Source of the DNA: Streptomyces griseoluteus
GTDB lineage: Bacteria > Actinomycetota > Actinomycetes > Streptomycetales > Streptomycetaceae
Reading direction: 5' to 3'
Length of the DNA: 44,628 nt
NCBI GenBank assembly: GCA_000717735.1
Contig: JOBE01000053.1
Coordinates: 1 to 44,628 of the forward strand
Program-made: the position numbers and the translations under genes
In this document: piece by piece, positions 34,738-41,877 of the stretch
How the letters are laid out: each line of letters starts with the position of its first letter
Numbering within the stretch: the stretch's first letter is position 1
The notes under the pieces: generated by a model
Databases searched by the model: none
The model's input: the letters and a program-made list of their open reading frames with translations, nothing else
Told to the model about the DNA's origin: nothing

Positions 34738-36054
34738 ATGGCCTCCTACCGTCGTGATCTCGCCGTCCGAGCCTCCGTCGACCAAGGACTCCTCTCCCCC
34801 TCCGAACCGGTCGTCGCCCTCCTCGACACCGCCGGGATCCGCACCTCCGCCGCCGCCCTGACCAGCGCGTTCGCCGCCGTCACCGACGCCCCCGTCCTGC
34901 ACGCCTTCGCCGTCAAGGCCGCCCCGCTCGTCCCCGTCCTGCGCCTGCTCCACGACGCCGGTCTCGGCGTCGAGGTCGCCAGCCCCGGCGAGCTGGCCCT
35001 CGCGCGCGCCGCCGGCGTCCCGCCCTCCCACACCGTGCTCGACTCCCCCGCCAAGACCCCCGCCGAGCTCCGCCAGGCCCTCGCGCTGGGCATCGCCGTC
35101 AACGCCGACAACCTCCAGGAACTGGCCAGGATCGACGCCCTCGTCGCCTCCGCGCCCACCGCCTCACCCCTGGGCCTCCGGGTGAACCCGCAGGTCGGAG
35201 CAGGTTCCATCGGCGCCCTCTCGACCGCGACGGCCACCTCCAAGTTCGGTGTGACGCTCCGCGACGAAGGCGCCCGCAAGGCCGTCGTCCAGGCCTTCCT
35301 CGACCGGCCCTGGCTGACCCGGCTGCACACCCACACCGGCTCCCAGGGCGTCCCGCTCGCCCTGATGGCGGAAGGGATCAAAGAGGCCTACGCCCTCGCC
35401 GAGGAGATCAACCGCACGGCCGGCCGGCAGCAGATCGACACCCTCGACATCGGTGGCGGCCTGCCGGTCAACTTCGACTCCGACGAGGAGACGCCGACGT
35501 TCGCGGAGTACGCCCGGCTGCTCGCCGACACCGTCCCCGGACTCTTCGACGGCCGCTACCGCCTGGTGACCGAATTCGGCCGCTCCCTGCTCGCCAAGCA
35601 CGGCACGGTCCTCGCCCGTGTGGAGTACACCAAGACCTCCGGCGGCCGCCCGATCGCCGTCACCCACGCGGGCGTGCAGCTGGCCACCCGTACGGTCTAC
35701 GCCCCCGAGTCCTGGCCGCTGCGCGTCCTCGCGTACGACTCGGAGGGCCACCCCCGCACCGGGGAGACCACCGTCCAGGACGTGGCGGGCCCCGCCTGCT
35801 TCGCCGGCGACCTGCTCGCCACCAGCCGGGAGCTGCCGCTGCTCCACCCGGGCGACGTCGTGGCCGTCCCGGACACCGGCGCGTACTACTTCGCCCACCA
35901 CTACGCGTACAACAGCCTGCCCCGGCCCGGCATCCACGGCTTCACGGTGGCCGACGACGGGGCGGTCGCCTTCACGACGGTACGGACGCCCCAGACGATC
36001 GCCGAGATCGTCGCCGAGTCGGGCGGGGCGCACGCGGACGCGCTTCTGCGGTAG
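34738..36054 (+). CDS. Fold-type III PLP decarboxylase (DAP/ornithine-like)
   Basis: A 438-residue member of the diaminopimelate/ornithine/arginine decarboxylase group. The PLP lysine is Lys60 in HAFAVKAAP. Further landmarks are LHTHTGSQG, DIGGGLPVNF, TEFGRSLLAK and, at the C-terminus, GPACFAGDLL and PDTGAYYFAHHY. The length and the GPACFAGD motif leave either DAP- or amino-acid-decarboxylase substrates open; a housekeeping lysA is expected elsewhere. ATG 34738 is preferred because GAGGA lies 7 bases upstream; ATG 34720 is in frame. It is divergent from hutU with no visible partner. Confidence 0.85.
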   Translation: MASYRRDLAVRASVDQGLLSPSEPVVALLDTAGIRTSAAALTSAFAAVTDAPVLHAFAVKAAPLVPVLRLLHDAGLGVEVASPGELALARAAGVPPSHTVLDSPAKTPAELRQALALGIAVNADNLQELARIDALVASAPTASPLGLRVNPQVGAGSIGALSTATATSKFGVTLRDEGARKAVVQAFLDRPWLTRLHTHTGSQGVPLALMAEGIKEAYALAEEINRTAGRQQIDTLDIGGGLPVNFDSDEETPTFAEYARLLADTVPGLFDGRYRLVTEFGRSLLAKHGTVLARVEYTKTSGGRPIAVTHAGVQLATRTVYAPESWPLRVLAYDSEGHPRTGETTVQDVAGPACFAGDLLATSRELPLLHPGDVVAVPDTGAYYFAHHYAYNSLPRPGIHGFTVADDGAVAFTTVRTPQTIAEIVAESGGAHADALLR

Positions 36055-36117
36055 CGGTGGCGGCGGGAGCGGAGGCGTCCGGTAGCGCGGGCCCGGCGGC
36101 CCGGCTTCCATGAAGGC

Positions 36118-36597
36118 ATGACTGGAACCGGTACGGACACCACCTCCGTCGTCGTCGAGCGCCGGGTCGCCGCCTCCCCCGGACGGGTCTGGGAGGCGAT
36201 CACCGACCTGCCGGACATGCCCCGCGTCCTCTCGGGCGTCGAGAAGGTGGAGGTGCTCACCGAGGGCGGCTTCGGGCTGGGCACCCGCTGGCGCGAGACG
36301 CGGCGGATGCTGGGCAAGGAGGCCACCGAGGAGATGACCGTGACGGAGTGCGAGCCGCCCGACCGGTACGTCGCGGTCGCCGACTCGCACGGCATGCACT
36401 ACGTCTCCGAACTCACCCTCACGTCCGACGGCGCCGGGGGCTCGACGCTGCGCATGACCTTCTCCGCCCGGCCCGCCCACGGCCGCACCCCGGGCTTCGT
36501 CACCAGGCTGCTCGCCCGCTTCGGCGCGAAGGCCGTCGCCAAGGCGCTCGCGAAGGACCTGTCCGACATCGCGAACACCGTGGAGTCACGCATCTGA
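36118..36597 (+). CDS. SRPBCC family protein
   Basis: A 159-residue START/SRPBCC-fold protein of the polyketide cyclase/dehydrase type. The N-terminal signature VVVERRVAASPGRVWEAITDLPDMPRVLSGV and the C-terminal long helix (residues 126-155) are typical. Family members bind hydrophobic ligands. No biosynthetic partner is adjacent, so no substrate can be proposed. Start ATG 36118. A small hairpin (GGTAGG/CCTACC, 36600-36615) follows. Confidence 0.8.
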   Translation: MTGTGTDTTSVVVERRVAASPGRVWEAITDLPDMPRVLSGVEKVEVLTEGGFGLGTRWRETRRMLGKEATEEMTVTECEPPDRYVAVADSHGMHYVSELTLTSDGAGGSTLRMTFSARPAHGRTPGFVTRLLARFGAKAVAKALAKDLSDIANTVESRI

Positions 36598-36599
36598 CC

Positions 36600-36615
36600 G
36601 GTAGGCATCCCTACC
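36600..36615 (+). terminator. Small hairpin after SRPBCC gene
   Basis: GGTAGG-CATC-CCTACC, a 6-bp stem directly after the SRPBCC stop. Weak terminator candidate. Confidence 0.4.
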
Positions 36616-36618
36616 CGA

Positions 36619-36643
36619 TGGCATGTTCCGATGGAAAATGCCA
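36619..36643 (+). promoter_or_regulatory. Dyad upstream of roadblock operon
   Basis: TGGCAT-N13-ATGCCA lies 84 to 108 bases before GTG 36727, in a less GC-rich stretch. It is a candidate operator for the roadblock operon; the regulator is unknown. Confidence 0.4.
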
Positions 36644-36726
36644 GAACGCCTGCCCCGGAGCGCTGCGTTCAGTAACGTCACCGTCACTGCCGCACGTACG
36701 CACGCCGCATCGGGAGGGGAACCCGC

Positions 36727-37161
36727 GTGCCCGGAATCGACGAGTGCCTTCTGGAGGCCATGGCCCTGCCGGGCGCTCGCGGAGCCTCCCTGGTCGACTG
36801 GACCAGCGGACTCGCCCTCGGGACGGCAGGCGACTCACCGGTCGGATGCCACGAGACGACGGCCGCCGAGACCGCCGAACTCGCCCGCTCGGCCGCCGAG
36901 TTCGACACCTTCGGAGCGAGGGGCGAGGGTACGGGGAACGACGGCCTCGCGGGCACCGCCGCCGACGACGGCCCCGGTGGCGGGCCGCACGTCGAGGACC
37001 TGATCGTCACCACCCGCACCGGCTACCACGTCCTCCGCTTCGTCGAGACCTCCTTCGACAGCAGCGTCTTCCTGCACCTCTGGCTCGACCGCGACACCGG
37101 GAACCTCGCCCTCGCCCGGATCCGCCTCCGCGACCTCGCCGAGAGACTGGTCCTGGGATGA
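36727..37161 (+). CDS. Roadblock/LC7-like protein with insert
   Basis: A 144-residue protein related to the one at 38404: GARGASLVDWTSGLALGTAGD matches GAALVDYTSGMALGTIGGG, and VEDLIVTTRTGYHVLRFV matches IEDILITLGQHYHVIRLL. It carries an acidic Gly-rich insert (residues about 58-84) absent from its relative. Such folds act as adaptors or regulators of small GTPases and signalling proteins. GTG 36727 has GGAGGGGA upstream. Its stop overlaps the next ATG (ATGA). Confidence 0.75.
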   Translation: MPGIDECLLEAMALPGARGASLVDWTSGLALGTAGDSPVGCHETTAAETAELARSAAEFDTFGARGEGTGNDGLAGTAADDGPGGGPHVEDLIVTTRTGYHVLRFVETSFDSSVFLHLWLDRDTGNLALARIRLRDLAERLVLG

Positions 37162-37928
37162 GCGCCGTCGCCACCCCCGTCTCCCCGATGCTCGTCCGGC
37201 TCGCCGCCGAGAAGGCCACCGGCGCCCTGCTCCGCGACCACGGCACGCTCTACCTCGTCGACGGCAGGATCGTGCACGCCGAGAGCCCCGCCGCCCCCGG
37301 TGTCGACGTCCTCCTCACCACCGGCGGACGCCTGCCGCGCGAGGGCTGGGACGAGGCCGTCGACCGGGCCGGCGCCCACCGCGCCGTCGGCCGCTTCCTC
37401 GTCGACAGCGGCCGGCTCCGCGACGGCGAGCTGGAGATCTGCCACCTCGGCGCCGTCTTCGACGCGGCCTTCTTCGCGCTCTCCCCCACCAGCGGCCCGA
37501 CCCGCTTCCGGTACGGGGTGGGGCACTGGTTCGGGACGGTGCGGCCCGTCTCCGCCGAGGCCGTCGAACGCGAGACGGTGCGCCGCCGTGAACTCCTCGA
37601 CGCCGTCTGGCCGTACGCCGCCGTGGACACCGCCCCCGTCGTGCCGCGCCCCGCCGCTCCCGGCCAGACCGTGGGGGCCCGCCGGCGCGCCCTGCTCGCC
37701 GCCGCGGACGGGGAGCGGACCCCGGCGGAACTGGCCCGGCTGCTGGGCCGGCCCGCCTTCCACACCCTCCTCGACGTACGGCGGCTCGCCGCCGCCGGAC
37801 TCGTCGCGACACCGCTCGACCCCGCACCCGACCCCGCGCCGCCGCCGCCCTTACCGGGCCTGCCGGTGGCCGATCCCGACATCGCCCTGCTGCGCCGGCT
37901 CCGTGACGCCCTGGAGGCACACCTGTGA
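37158..37928 (+). CDS. PATAN-domain-like regulatory protein with TTA codon
   Basis: A 256-residue protein. The N-terminal ~110 residues resemble DUF4388/PATAN sensor-adaptor domains (EKATGALLRDHGTLYLVDGR, IVHAESPAAPGVDVLLTTGG). The C-terminal part has a winged-helix-like unit (RALLAAADGERTPAELARLL, LDVRRLAAAGLV). Codon 232 (37851-37853) is TTA, the only in-frame TTA I noticed in the window. In Streptomyces TTA codons make expression depend on the bldA leucyl-tRNA. ATG 37158 and the next gene's GTG both overlap neighbours by four bases, so the operon is coupled. Confidence 0.7.
   Translation: MSAVATPVSPMLVRLAAEKATGALLRDHGTLYLVDGRIVHAESPAAPGVDVLLTTGGRLPREGWDEAVDRAGAHRAVGRFLVDSGRLRDGELEICHLGAVFDAAFFALSPTSGPTRFRYGVGHWFGTVRPVSAEAVERETVRRRELLDAVWPYAAVDTAPVVPRPAAPGQTVGARRRALLAAADGERTPAELARLLGRPAFHTLLDVRRLAAAGLVATPLDPAPDPAPPPPLPGLPVADPDIALLRRLRDALEAHL
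37851..37853 (+). promoter_or_regulatory. TTA leucine codon (bldA-dependent translation)
   Basis: TTA in frame at codon 232 of the PATAN-like gene, between Pro-rich codons near the C-terminus. Frame verified: 37851 minus 37158 equals 231 codons. Ribosome stalling here would also reduce the coupled downstream gene. Confidence 0.9.
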
Positions 37929-38362
37929 TGAGGCGTGCCCTGCGCCTGCGCGCCGAAAGGAAACAGCTCATGACGGCAGAAGCCGAGGTCCTCGGCGAGC
38001 TCCGACGGCTGCGGGCCAGACTGCCCCAGCTCACCGGGGCGCTCGCGGCGAGCGCCGACGGACTCGTCCTGGCCCACGACACGGTGGACGGCGAGGCTTC
38101 GAGCGTGGCCGCGCTCACCGCGGCGGCACTCGGCGTCGGACAGCGGCTGACCGACTCCACCGGTCAGGGCCGCTTCCGCGAGCTGCTCGTACGCGGCGAG
38201 AACGGCTACGTGGCGACGTACGCGGCGGGCGGCGCGGCCGTCCTGACCCTGCTCGCCGAACCCCGGATCAACGTGGGCCGGCTCCATCTGGAGGCCCGCA
38301 GGTCCAGCGCCCGGATAGGCGAACTCGTCGACGGCGCGCTCGACCGCAGAGACCTGAACTGA
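37925..38362 (+). CDS. Roadblock/LC7 family protein
   Basis: A 145-residue roadblock-type protein. The core LGELRRLRARLPQLTGALAASADGLVLAHD and VRGENGYVATYAAGGAAVLTLLAE match the longin-like Roadblock fold of GTPase-activating or scaffold proteins, such as CvnB and MglB. A basic N-terminal leader (MMRRALRLRAERKQL) is included because GTG 37925 has GGAGG 7 bases upstream and overlaps the PATAN stop (GTGA). ATG 37970, preceded by AAAGGA, would omit it and is a possible second start. It is third in the four-gene operon; no CvnD-like GTPase or histidine kinase is adjacent. Confidence 0.78.
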   Translation: MMRRALRLRAERKQLMTAEAEVLGELRRLRARLPQLTGALAASADGLVLAHDTVDGEASSVAALTAAALGVGQRLTDSTGQGRFRELLVRGENGYVATYAAGGAAVLTLLAEPRINVGRLHLEARRSSARIGELVDGALDRRDLN

Positions 38363-38403
38363 CACCGAGTCCCGAACACCCGAGAAGGAAGAAGTACGAC
38401 ACC

Positions 38404-38775
38404 ATGGCGAACACCGAGACCTCCCTCAAGGAAGCGGCCTCCATCGACGGCGCGATCGGCGCGGCCCTCGTCGACTACACCAGCGGAATGGCGCTCGGCA
38501 CGATCGGCGGCGGCAAGGAGCTGGACCTGAACGTGGCCGCGGCGGCCAACACCGACGTGGTCCGGGCCAAGGTCCGCGCGATGGAGATGCTGGGGCTCAA
38601 CGACGAGATCGAGGACATCCTCATCACCCTCGGCCAGCACTACCACGTGATCCGGCTGCTCAAGGGGCGCGGCACGAACGGCCTCTTCCTCTACCTGGCC
38701 CTCCACAAGGACCGGGCGAACCTGGCGATGGCCCGCCACCAGCTGAAGAAGATCGAGGCCGAGCTGGAGGTCTGA
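38404..38775 (+). CDS. Roadblock-like protein
   Basis: A 123-residue paralogue of the first operon gene. GAIGAALVDYTSGMALGTIG and LNDEIEDILITLGQHYHVIRLL mark the family, followed by FLYLALHKDRANLAMARHQLK. It is separated from the previous gene by 41 bases with GAAGGAAG as ribosome binding site. It ends the operon and is followed by a hairpin. Function is unknown; a scaffold or GTPase-regulating role is inferred from fold. Confidence 0.78.
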   Translation: MANTETSLKEAASIDGAIGAALVDYTSGMALGTIGGGKELDLNVAAAANTDVVRAKVRAMEMLGLNDEIEDILITLGQHYHVIRLLKGRGTNGLFLYLALHKDRANLAMARHQLKKIEAELEV

Positions 38776-38796
38776 CGGGCCCGCGGGAGCCGGACC

Positions 38797-38827
38797 CACG
38801 CGCGCGAGCCCGGTCCCCGCGCGCGTG
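38797..38827. terminator. Bidirectional hairpin terminator
   Basis: CACGCGCGC (38797-38805) pairs with GCGCGCGTG (38819-38827) across a 13-base loop, between convergent genes. Confidence 0.7.
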
Positions 38828-38829
38828 CC

Positions 38830-39663
38830 CTACTCCACGAACAGGCCCCGCGCCGCCGCCTTCGCGTCGAACTCCTCCAGGCGCGCCTGCGCGTCCGGGA
38901 GTTCGTCCGCCATGGCCTCCAGGAGGACCCGGCCGAGCATCATCGGCGCGCAGGCCGTGTCGAAGGCGAGCCCGGTGCCGACGGCGGCCGGGATCAGCAG
39001 GTCGCTGTGGGCGGCGACGGGCGCGAACGCCGACTCGGCGACGGTCACGACCGTGAGCCCGGCCGCCCGCGCGTACTCCAGGGCCTCGACGACCTCCCGC
39101 GGGTGCCGGGGCAGCGCGAAGCAGAGCAGCGCGGTGGCCCCGGCCCGTACGGCCGCGTCGACGCGGTCGGTGAGCATCGAGCCGGCCTCGTCGAGGAGCC
39201 GGACGTCGGGGTGCACCTTGGCGGCGAAGTAGGCGAAGCCGCGCGCCTGCGAGGAGGCGGCCCGCAGTCCGAGGACGGGCAGCGGGCGGGAGCCGGCGAG
39301 CAGCCGGCCGGCCTGCTCGACGGGCGCGGGGTCGGCGAGCAGTCCGGCGAGGTGCTGGAGGTTCTCGATCTCGGCGAGTACGGCCTGCTGGTACTCGTTG
39401 TGGCCCGAGGTCTCCTCGGCGACCGCCGGCATGCTCTCCCTCAGGTGCTTGCGGAGCGCCGGGTACCCGTCGAAGCCGAGGGCGACGGCGAAGCGGGTGA
39501 CGGAGGGCTGACTGACCCCGGCGAGTTCGGCGAGCTCGACGCTGGACAGGAACGGCACGTCACCGGCGCGGCGCACCATGCAGTGCGCGATCCGTCGCTG
39601 CGTCGGGGTCAGCCGGTGCCCCTCGAAGAGCGCCTGCAGCCGACCGGCCGGGCTGTCGCTCAT
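38830..39663 (-). CDS. MurR/RpiR-family transcriptional regulator
   Basis: A 277-residue regulator with an N-terminal RpiR helix-turn-helix (LTPTQRRIAHCMVRRAGD, FLSSVELAELAGVSQPSVTRFAVALGF) and a C-terminal SIS domain (about 125-255) that binds a phosphosugar or other small effector. ATG 39663 follows GGGAGGGG. A TATTCA-N13-TGTATA repeat lies 16 to 40 bases upstream, probably its own operator, and the same geometry occurs over hutU. Regulation of histidine use is inferred, not proven. Confidence 0.85.
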   Translation of the reverse strand: MSDSPAGRLQALFEGHRLTPTQRRIAHCMVRRAGDVPFLSSVELAELAGVSQPSVTRFAVALGFDGYPALRKHLRESMPAVAEETSGHNEYQQAVLAEIENLQHLAGLLADPAPVEQAGRLLAGSRPLPVLGLRAASSQARGFAYFAAKVHPDVRLLDEAGSMLTDRVDAAVRAGATALLCFALPRHPREVVEALEYARAAGLTVVTVAESAFAPVAAHSDLLIPAAVGTGLAFDTACAPMMLGRVLLEAMADELPDAQARLEEFDAKAAARGLFVE

Positions 39664-39678
39664 GCCGCCCCTCCCATC

Positions 39679-39703
39679 TATTCACCCAAGAAGAACATGT
39701 ATA
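39679..39703 (-). promoter_or_regulatory. Candidate RpiR autoregulatory operator
   Basis: TATTCA (39679-39684)-N13-TGTATA (39698-39703) matches the hutU site in arm length and spacing. It lies in an AT-rich promoter stretch. Confidence 0.55.
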
Positions 39704-39725
39704 AGGATATGCACAACCGGGTGCG

Positions 39726-40652
39726 TCAGTCTCCCAGGACGTCGGCGGCGGCCTTCAGCTGTCCGGCGATGGCCTTCCGCACCTGGTCGAGTTCCTCGGC
39801 GCGCTCCTCGATGGCCTGCTTCTGATAGGCGACGTCGACGGCGTACCAGACCCCCGCGACGTTGTTCCTGATCTTGCAGTGGGCATCGGCGGTGGCGACG
39901 GTCTTCTCCTCGGCGGAGGCCGTCCCGCCGCGCCACTTCTCGTCCTCGGAGGCGCCCATCGGGGTCTTGTAGTGGTAACCGCTCTCCGCCATGCAGCGCG
40001 ACCACTTGGCGAACACCGCGAGCACCCGCCCGTCCTGGAGCGACTTGCCGAAGCTGCCGAGGTTCACGTCGTTGGCGATCTGCGCGTCCCCGTAGTCGCC
40101 CAGCTTCCGCTGCGCCTCGCCGACGCAGCCCCCGTCGGGCACCGTCTCGCCGTTGACCTCCTGGCCGCCCCTTCCGCTCTTCGCGGTGAGGTCGGCGGTA
40201 CCGCTGAGAACCATGCGCTCGGTCGCGGTGGGCTTCTTCCGCACCTCTCCGGAGGAAGAGGAGGAGGGAGCCGGGGGCATCCTGTACCCGTGGACAGCGG
40301 TCTTCGCGGGATCCAGCTTGCCGTAGCGGTACTGGGAGATGGTCTGGCCCGAGGACTCCCCGACCGGCAACGGCTCCTCGTACGCGAAGCCGAAGCGCTC
40401 CATGCAGCGCACCCGCAGCGCGGACTCGGCCTTCCCGAGCGTGGCCCACTGCTCCTCGGTGAGGAGATAGGCCTCCACGGGGACGGGTTCGATCACCGCC
40501 GTGGTGATCTTCGGTGTCCCGACAGGGGCGGCGGGAACGTCCGTGGCCTTCGCGGCCCCACCCTCCGAAGGGCTGCCGCAGCCGGCGAGCAGGGCCGCGG
40601 CGAGCGAGGCCGTGAGGGCGACCGGAAAGGTGCGGGAGAGGGACGTTCCCAT
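39726..40652 (-). CDS. Lipoprotein, unknown function
   Basis: A 308-residue lipoprotein. The signal peptide ends in LLAGC with Cys25. The mature part contains MERFGFAYEEP, an ERMVLSGT segment, and RCMAESGY near the middle. Pairs of Cys recur with Cys-Met-(E/A)-(R/E), resembling repeats in Streptomyces lipoproteins of unknown role. A Ser-run (SSSSS) and Lys/Glu-rich C-terminus are visible. ATG 40652 is chosen because CAAAGGAACC lies upstream; the in-frame upstream start at 40748 is off-family. No enzymatic motif is recognised. Confidence 0.75.
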   Translation of the reverse strand: MGTSLSRTFPVALTASLAAALLAGCGSPSEGGAAKATDVPAAPVGTPKITTAVIEPVPVEAYLLTEEQWATLGKAESALRVRCMERFGFAYEEPLPVGESSGQTISQYRYGKLDPAKTAVHGYRMPPAPSSSSSGEVRKKPTATERMVLSGTADLTAKSGRGGQEVNGETVPDGGCVGEAQRKLGDYGDAQIANDVNLGSFGKSLQDGRVLAVFAKWSRCMAESGYHYKTPMGASEDEKWRGGTASAEEKTVATADAHCKIRNNVAGVWYAVDVAYQKQAIEERAEELDQVRKAIAGQLKAAADVLGD

Positions 40653-40675
40653 GGGCGTCGGTTCCTTTGGAGGCT

Positions 40676-40705
40676 GAGATCCGGGGCTGAAGGCCGAGAT
40701 CCGGG
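40676..40705. repeat. Direct repeat in lipoprotein 5' region
   Basis: GAGATCCGGG occurs at 40676-40685 and 40696-40705 (period 20), immediately upstream of the lipoprotein start. It may be a tandem protein-binding site. Confidence 0.5.
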
Positions 40706-40718
40706 ACGAAGACATGCG

Positions 40719-40771
40719 GGAGGGGCACTCCGCCGGATTCCACCGCATTCGGACGGCCGGAATGCCCCTCC
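40719..40771 (-). terminator. Terminator after I36-like gene
   Basis: GGAGGGGCA (40719-40727) pairs with TGCCCCTCC (40763-40771); the interior can form a further stem. It lies just downstream of the I36-like gene stop on the minus strand. Confidence 0.55.
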
Positions 40772-40783
40772 GGCGTCGAGGAG

Positions 40784-41206
40784 TTACTTGTTGCCGCCGT
40801 AGTCGATGAACATCCCGGAGGCGTTGTTGTTCTTCATCGTGCTGTTGAGGTTCGCCTTTCCGTTCGCCGCGATGGTCTGGTAGGCGTAGGAGCCGTTGTA
40901 GTTCGAGTTGTAGTAGATCCGGATCCGGCTGAGCCTGTCCCAGTTGTCCACGGAAGCGGCGTTGTTCTTGACCACGAGACCGTCACCGTTGCTGCCCGCG
41001 AGGCTGGCGGAGAAGTACCGGTTGTAGTAGTCCGGGACGTCGTACTCCTGCTTGTACATGGCCCCCTTGTAGTCGGAGTTGTAGTACAGACAGGCGTGGA
41101 AGTCCTCGCAGCCGATGACGGCGTTGGCCGGGGCCGCGAAGGTGAGCATCGATCCGGTGAGGGCCAGGGCTATGCCACTGGATGCGACGAGGCGCTTGAT
41201 ATTCAT
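40784..41206 (-). CDS. Secreted peptidase inhibitor (family I36-like)
   Basis: A 140-residue secreted protein. The signal peptide ends at AAPANA (residue about 29). The mature domain of about 110 residues, rich in Tyr and Asn (GCEDFHACLYYNSDYKGAMY; IRIYYNSNYNGSYAY), resembles the I36/SMI beta-gamma-crystallin-like inhibitors of Streptomyces metalloproteases. One Cys pair (Cys in GCED and HACL) is visible. ATG 41206 has AAAGGGAA upstream; the in-frame extension to 41230 is not preferred. The composition is less GC-biased than neighbours because of Asn/Tyr/Lys codons. Confidence 0.8.
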   Translation of the reverse strand: MNIKRLVASSGIALALTGSMLTFAAPANAVIGCEDFHACLYYNSDYKGAMYKQEYDVPDYYNRYFSASLAGSNGDGLVVKNNAASVDNWDRLSRIRIYYNSNYNGSYAYQTIAANGKANLNSTMKNNNASGMFIDYGGNK

Positions 41207-41298
41207 CAGATTCCCTTTCGATCCCTGCAAGCGGAGTGCCAGAAGCTAGCAGGCGCCAAGGGCGGCGAATTGACGCAACGTCACTACTATCGGGCGTA

Positions 41299-41324
41299 GA
41301 TCACGAGGTGTTCCACCAGTGATC
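41299..41324 (-). promoter_or_regulatory. Palindrome upstream of I36-like gene
   Basis: GATCAC (41299-41304) with GTGATC (41319-41324), and an inner GGTG (41307-41310) with CACC (41314-41317), about 93-118 bases upstream of ATG 41206. It is a likely operator or hairpin. Confidence 0.45.
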
Positions 41325-41387
41325 CGGGTCACATGATCGCCTACCGGGCGCCAAGGCGTCGCGGCGGCGAGAGCATGATCATCAGCC

Positions 41388-41684
41388 GTGAACCCGCATC
41401 CTCCGAAGGATTCAGGGAGCGGCCAGGACCAGGCCCTGCAGATCCGCGGCACCTCGTACCTGATCGTCACGCTGTCCGGCGCGCACATGTACGACGACAA
41501 CGGCGCCCTCACCTACCCGGGCCCCTACCTCCGGCGGCTGAACCTCCCCGTCCTCAAGGGCGTCGAGTTCCTGGGCGAGTACGAGGGCCGCCTCACCTTC
41601 GGCCTCACCCTCGACACCTCGTCGCGCCAGGCCACGTTCAACCTCACCGCGCCGAACCGCGTGGTCTTCGACCTGTACCGCTAG
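41388..41684 (+). CDS. AMIN-like domain fragment, probably truncated
   Basis: A 98-residue product whose sequence from about residue 21 (GTSYLIVTLSGAHMYDDNG to EGRLTFGLTLDTSSRQATFN and VVFDLYR) corresponds to the C-terminal half of actinomycete AMIN-like secreted proteins. The N-terminal half, including any signal peptide, is missing. GTG 41388 has no good ribosome binding site and an in-frame stop lies just upstream. The TAG stop (41682-41684) belongs to the left terminal repeat of the palindromic element. I read it as a decaying remnant, possibly shortened by an insertion; a native short protein cannot be excluded. Confidence 0.5.
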   Translation: MNPHPPKDSGSGQDQALQIRGTSYLIVTLSGAHMYDDNGALTYPGPYLRRLNLPVLKGVEFLGEYEGRLTFGLTLDTSSRQATFNLTAPNRVVFDLYR

Positions 41685-41765
41685 GGCCTGTCTTTCGGAT
41701 CAGGCCGGATCAGGGGTCGGTGCCGGACACCGCGAGCCCGGCATGATCCGAAAGACAGGCCCTAG
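41681..41765. mobile_element. 85-bp MITE-like palindromic element
   Basis: Two perfect 21-bp inverted arms (41681-41701 and 41745-41765) enclose a 43-base core. The arms read CTAG then GGCCTGTCTTTCGGATC. CTAG at both outer ends could be a 4-bp target duplication, as with some IS5-family insertions, with GGCCTGTCTTTCGGATC as the 17-bp inverted repeats. No ORF for a transposase is present. The core has an inner hairpin (TGCCGG/CCGGCA). Confidence 0.75.
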
Positions 41766-41776
41766 AGCGCATGACG

Positions 41777-41806
41777 ACGGGCCCCTCGCGTGAGCGAAGG
41801 GCCCGT
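41777..41806. terminator. Hairpin terminator 1
   Basis: ACGGGCCC-rich stem (41777-41789 with 41794-41806), one mismatch, 4-base loop. It serves transcripts from either side. Confidence 0.6.
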
Positions 41807-41822
41807 TGCCTTACGGGAGTTG

Positions 41823-41877
41823 CGCGGGGACCGCCGCACCCCCGTTGCCGGGGGGCGGGACGACGGCGGTCCCCGCG
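41823..41877. terminator. Hairpin terminator 2
   Basis: Perfect 14-bp outer stem (41823-41836 with 41864-41877) and an inner CCCCG/CGGGG stem. It is a likely terminator for the leftward cystathionine beta-synthase gene, lying about 200 bases past its stop. Confidence 0.65.
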
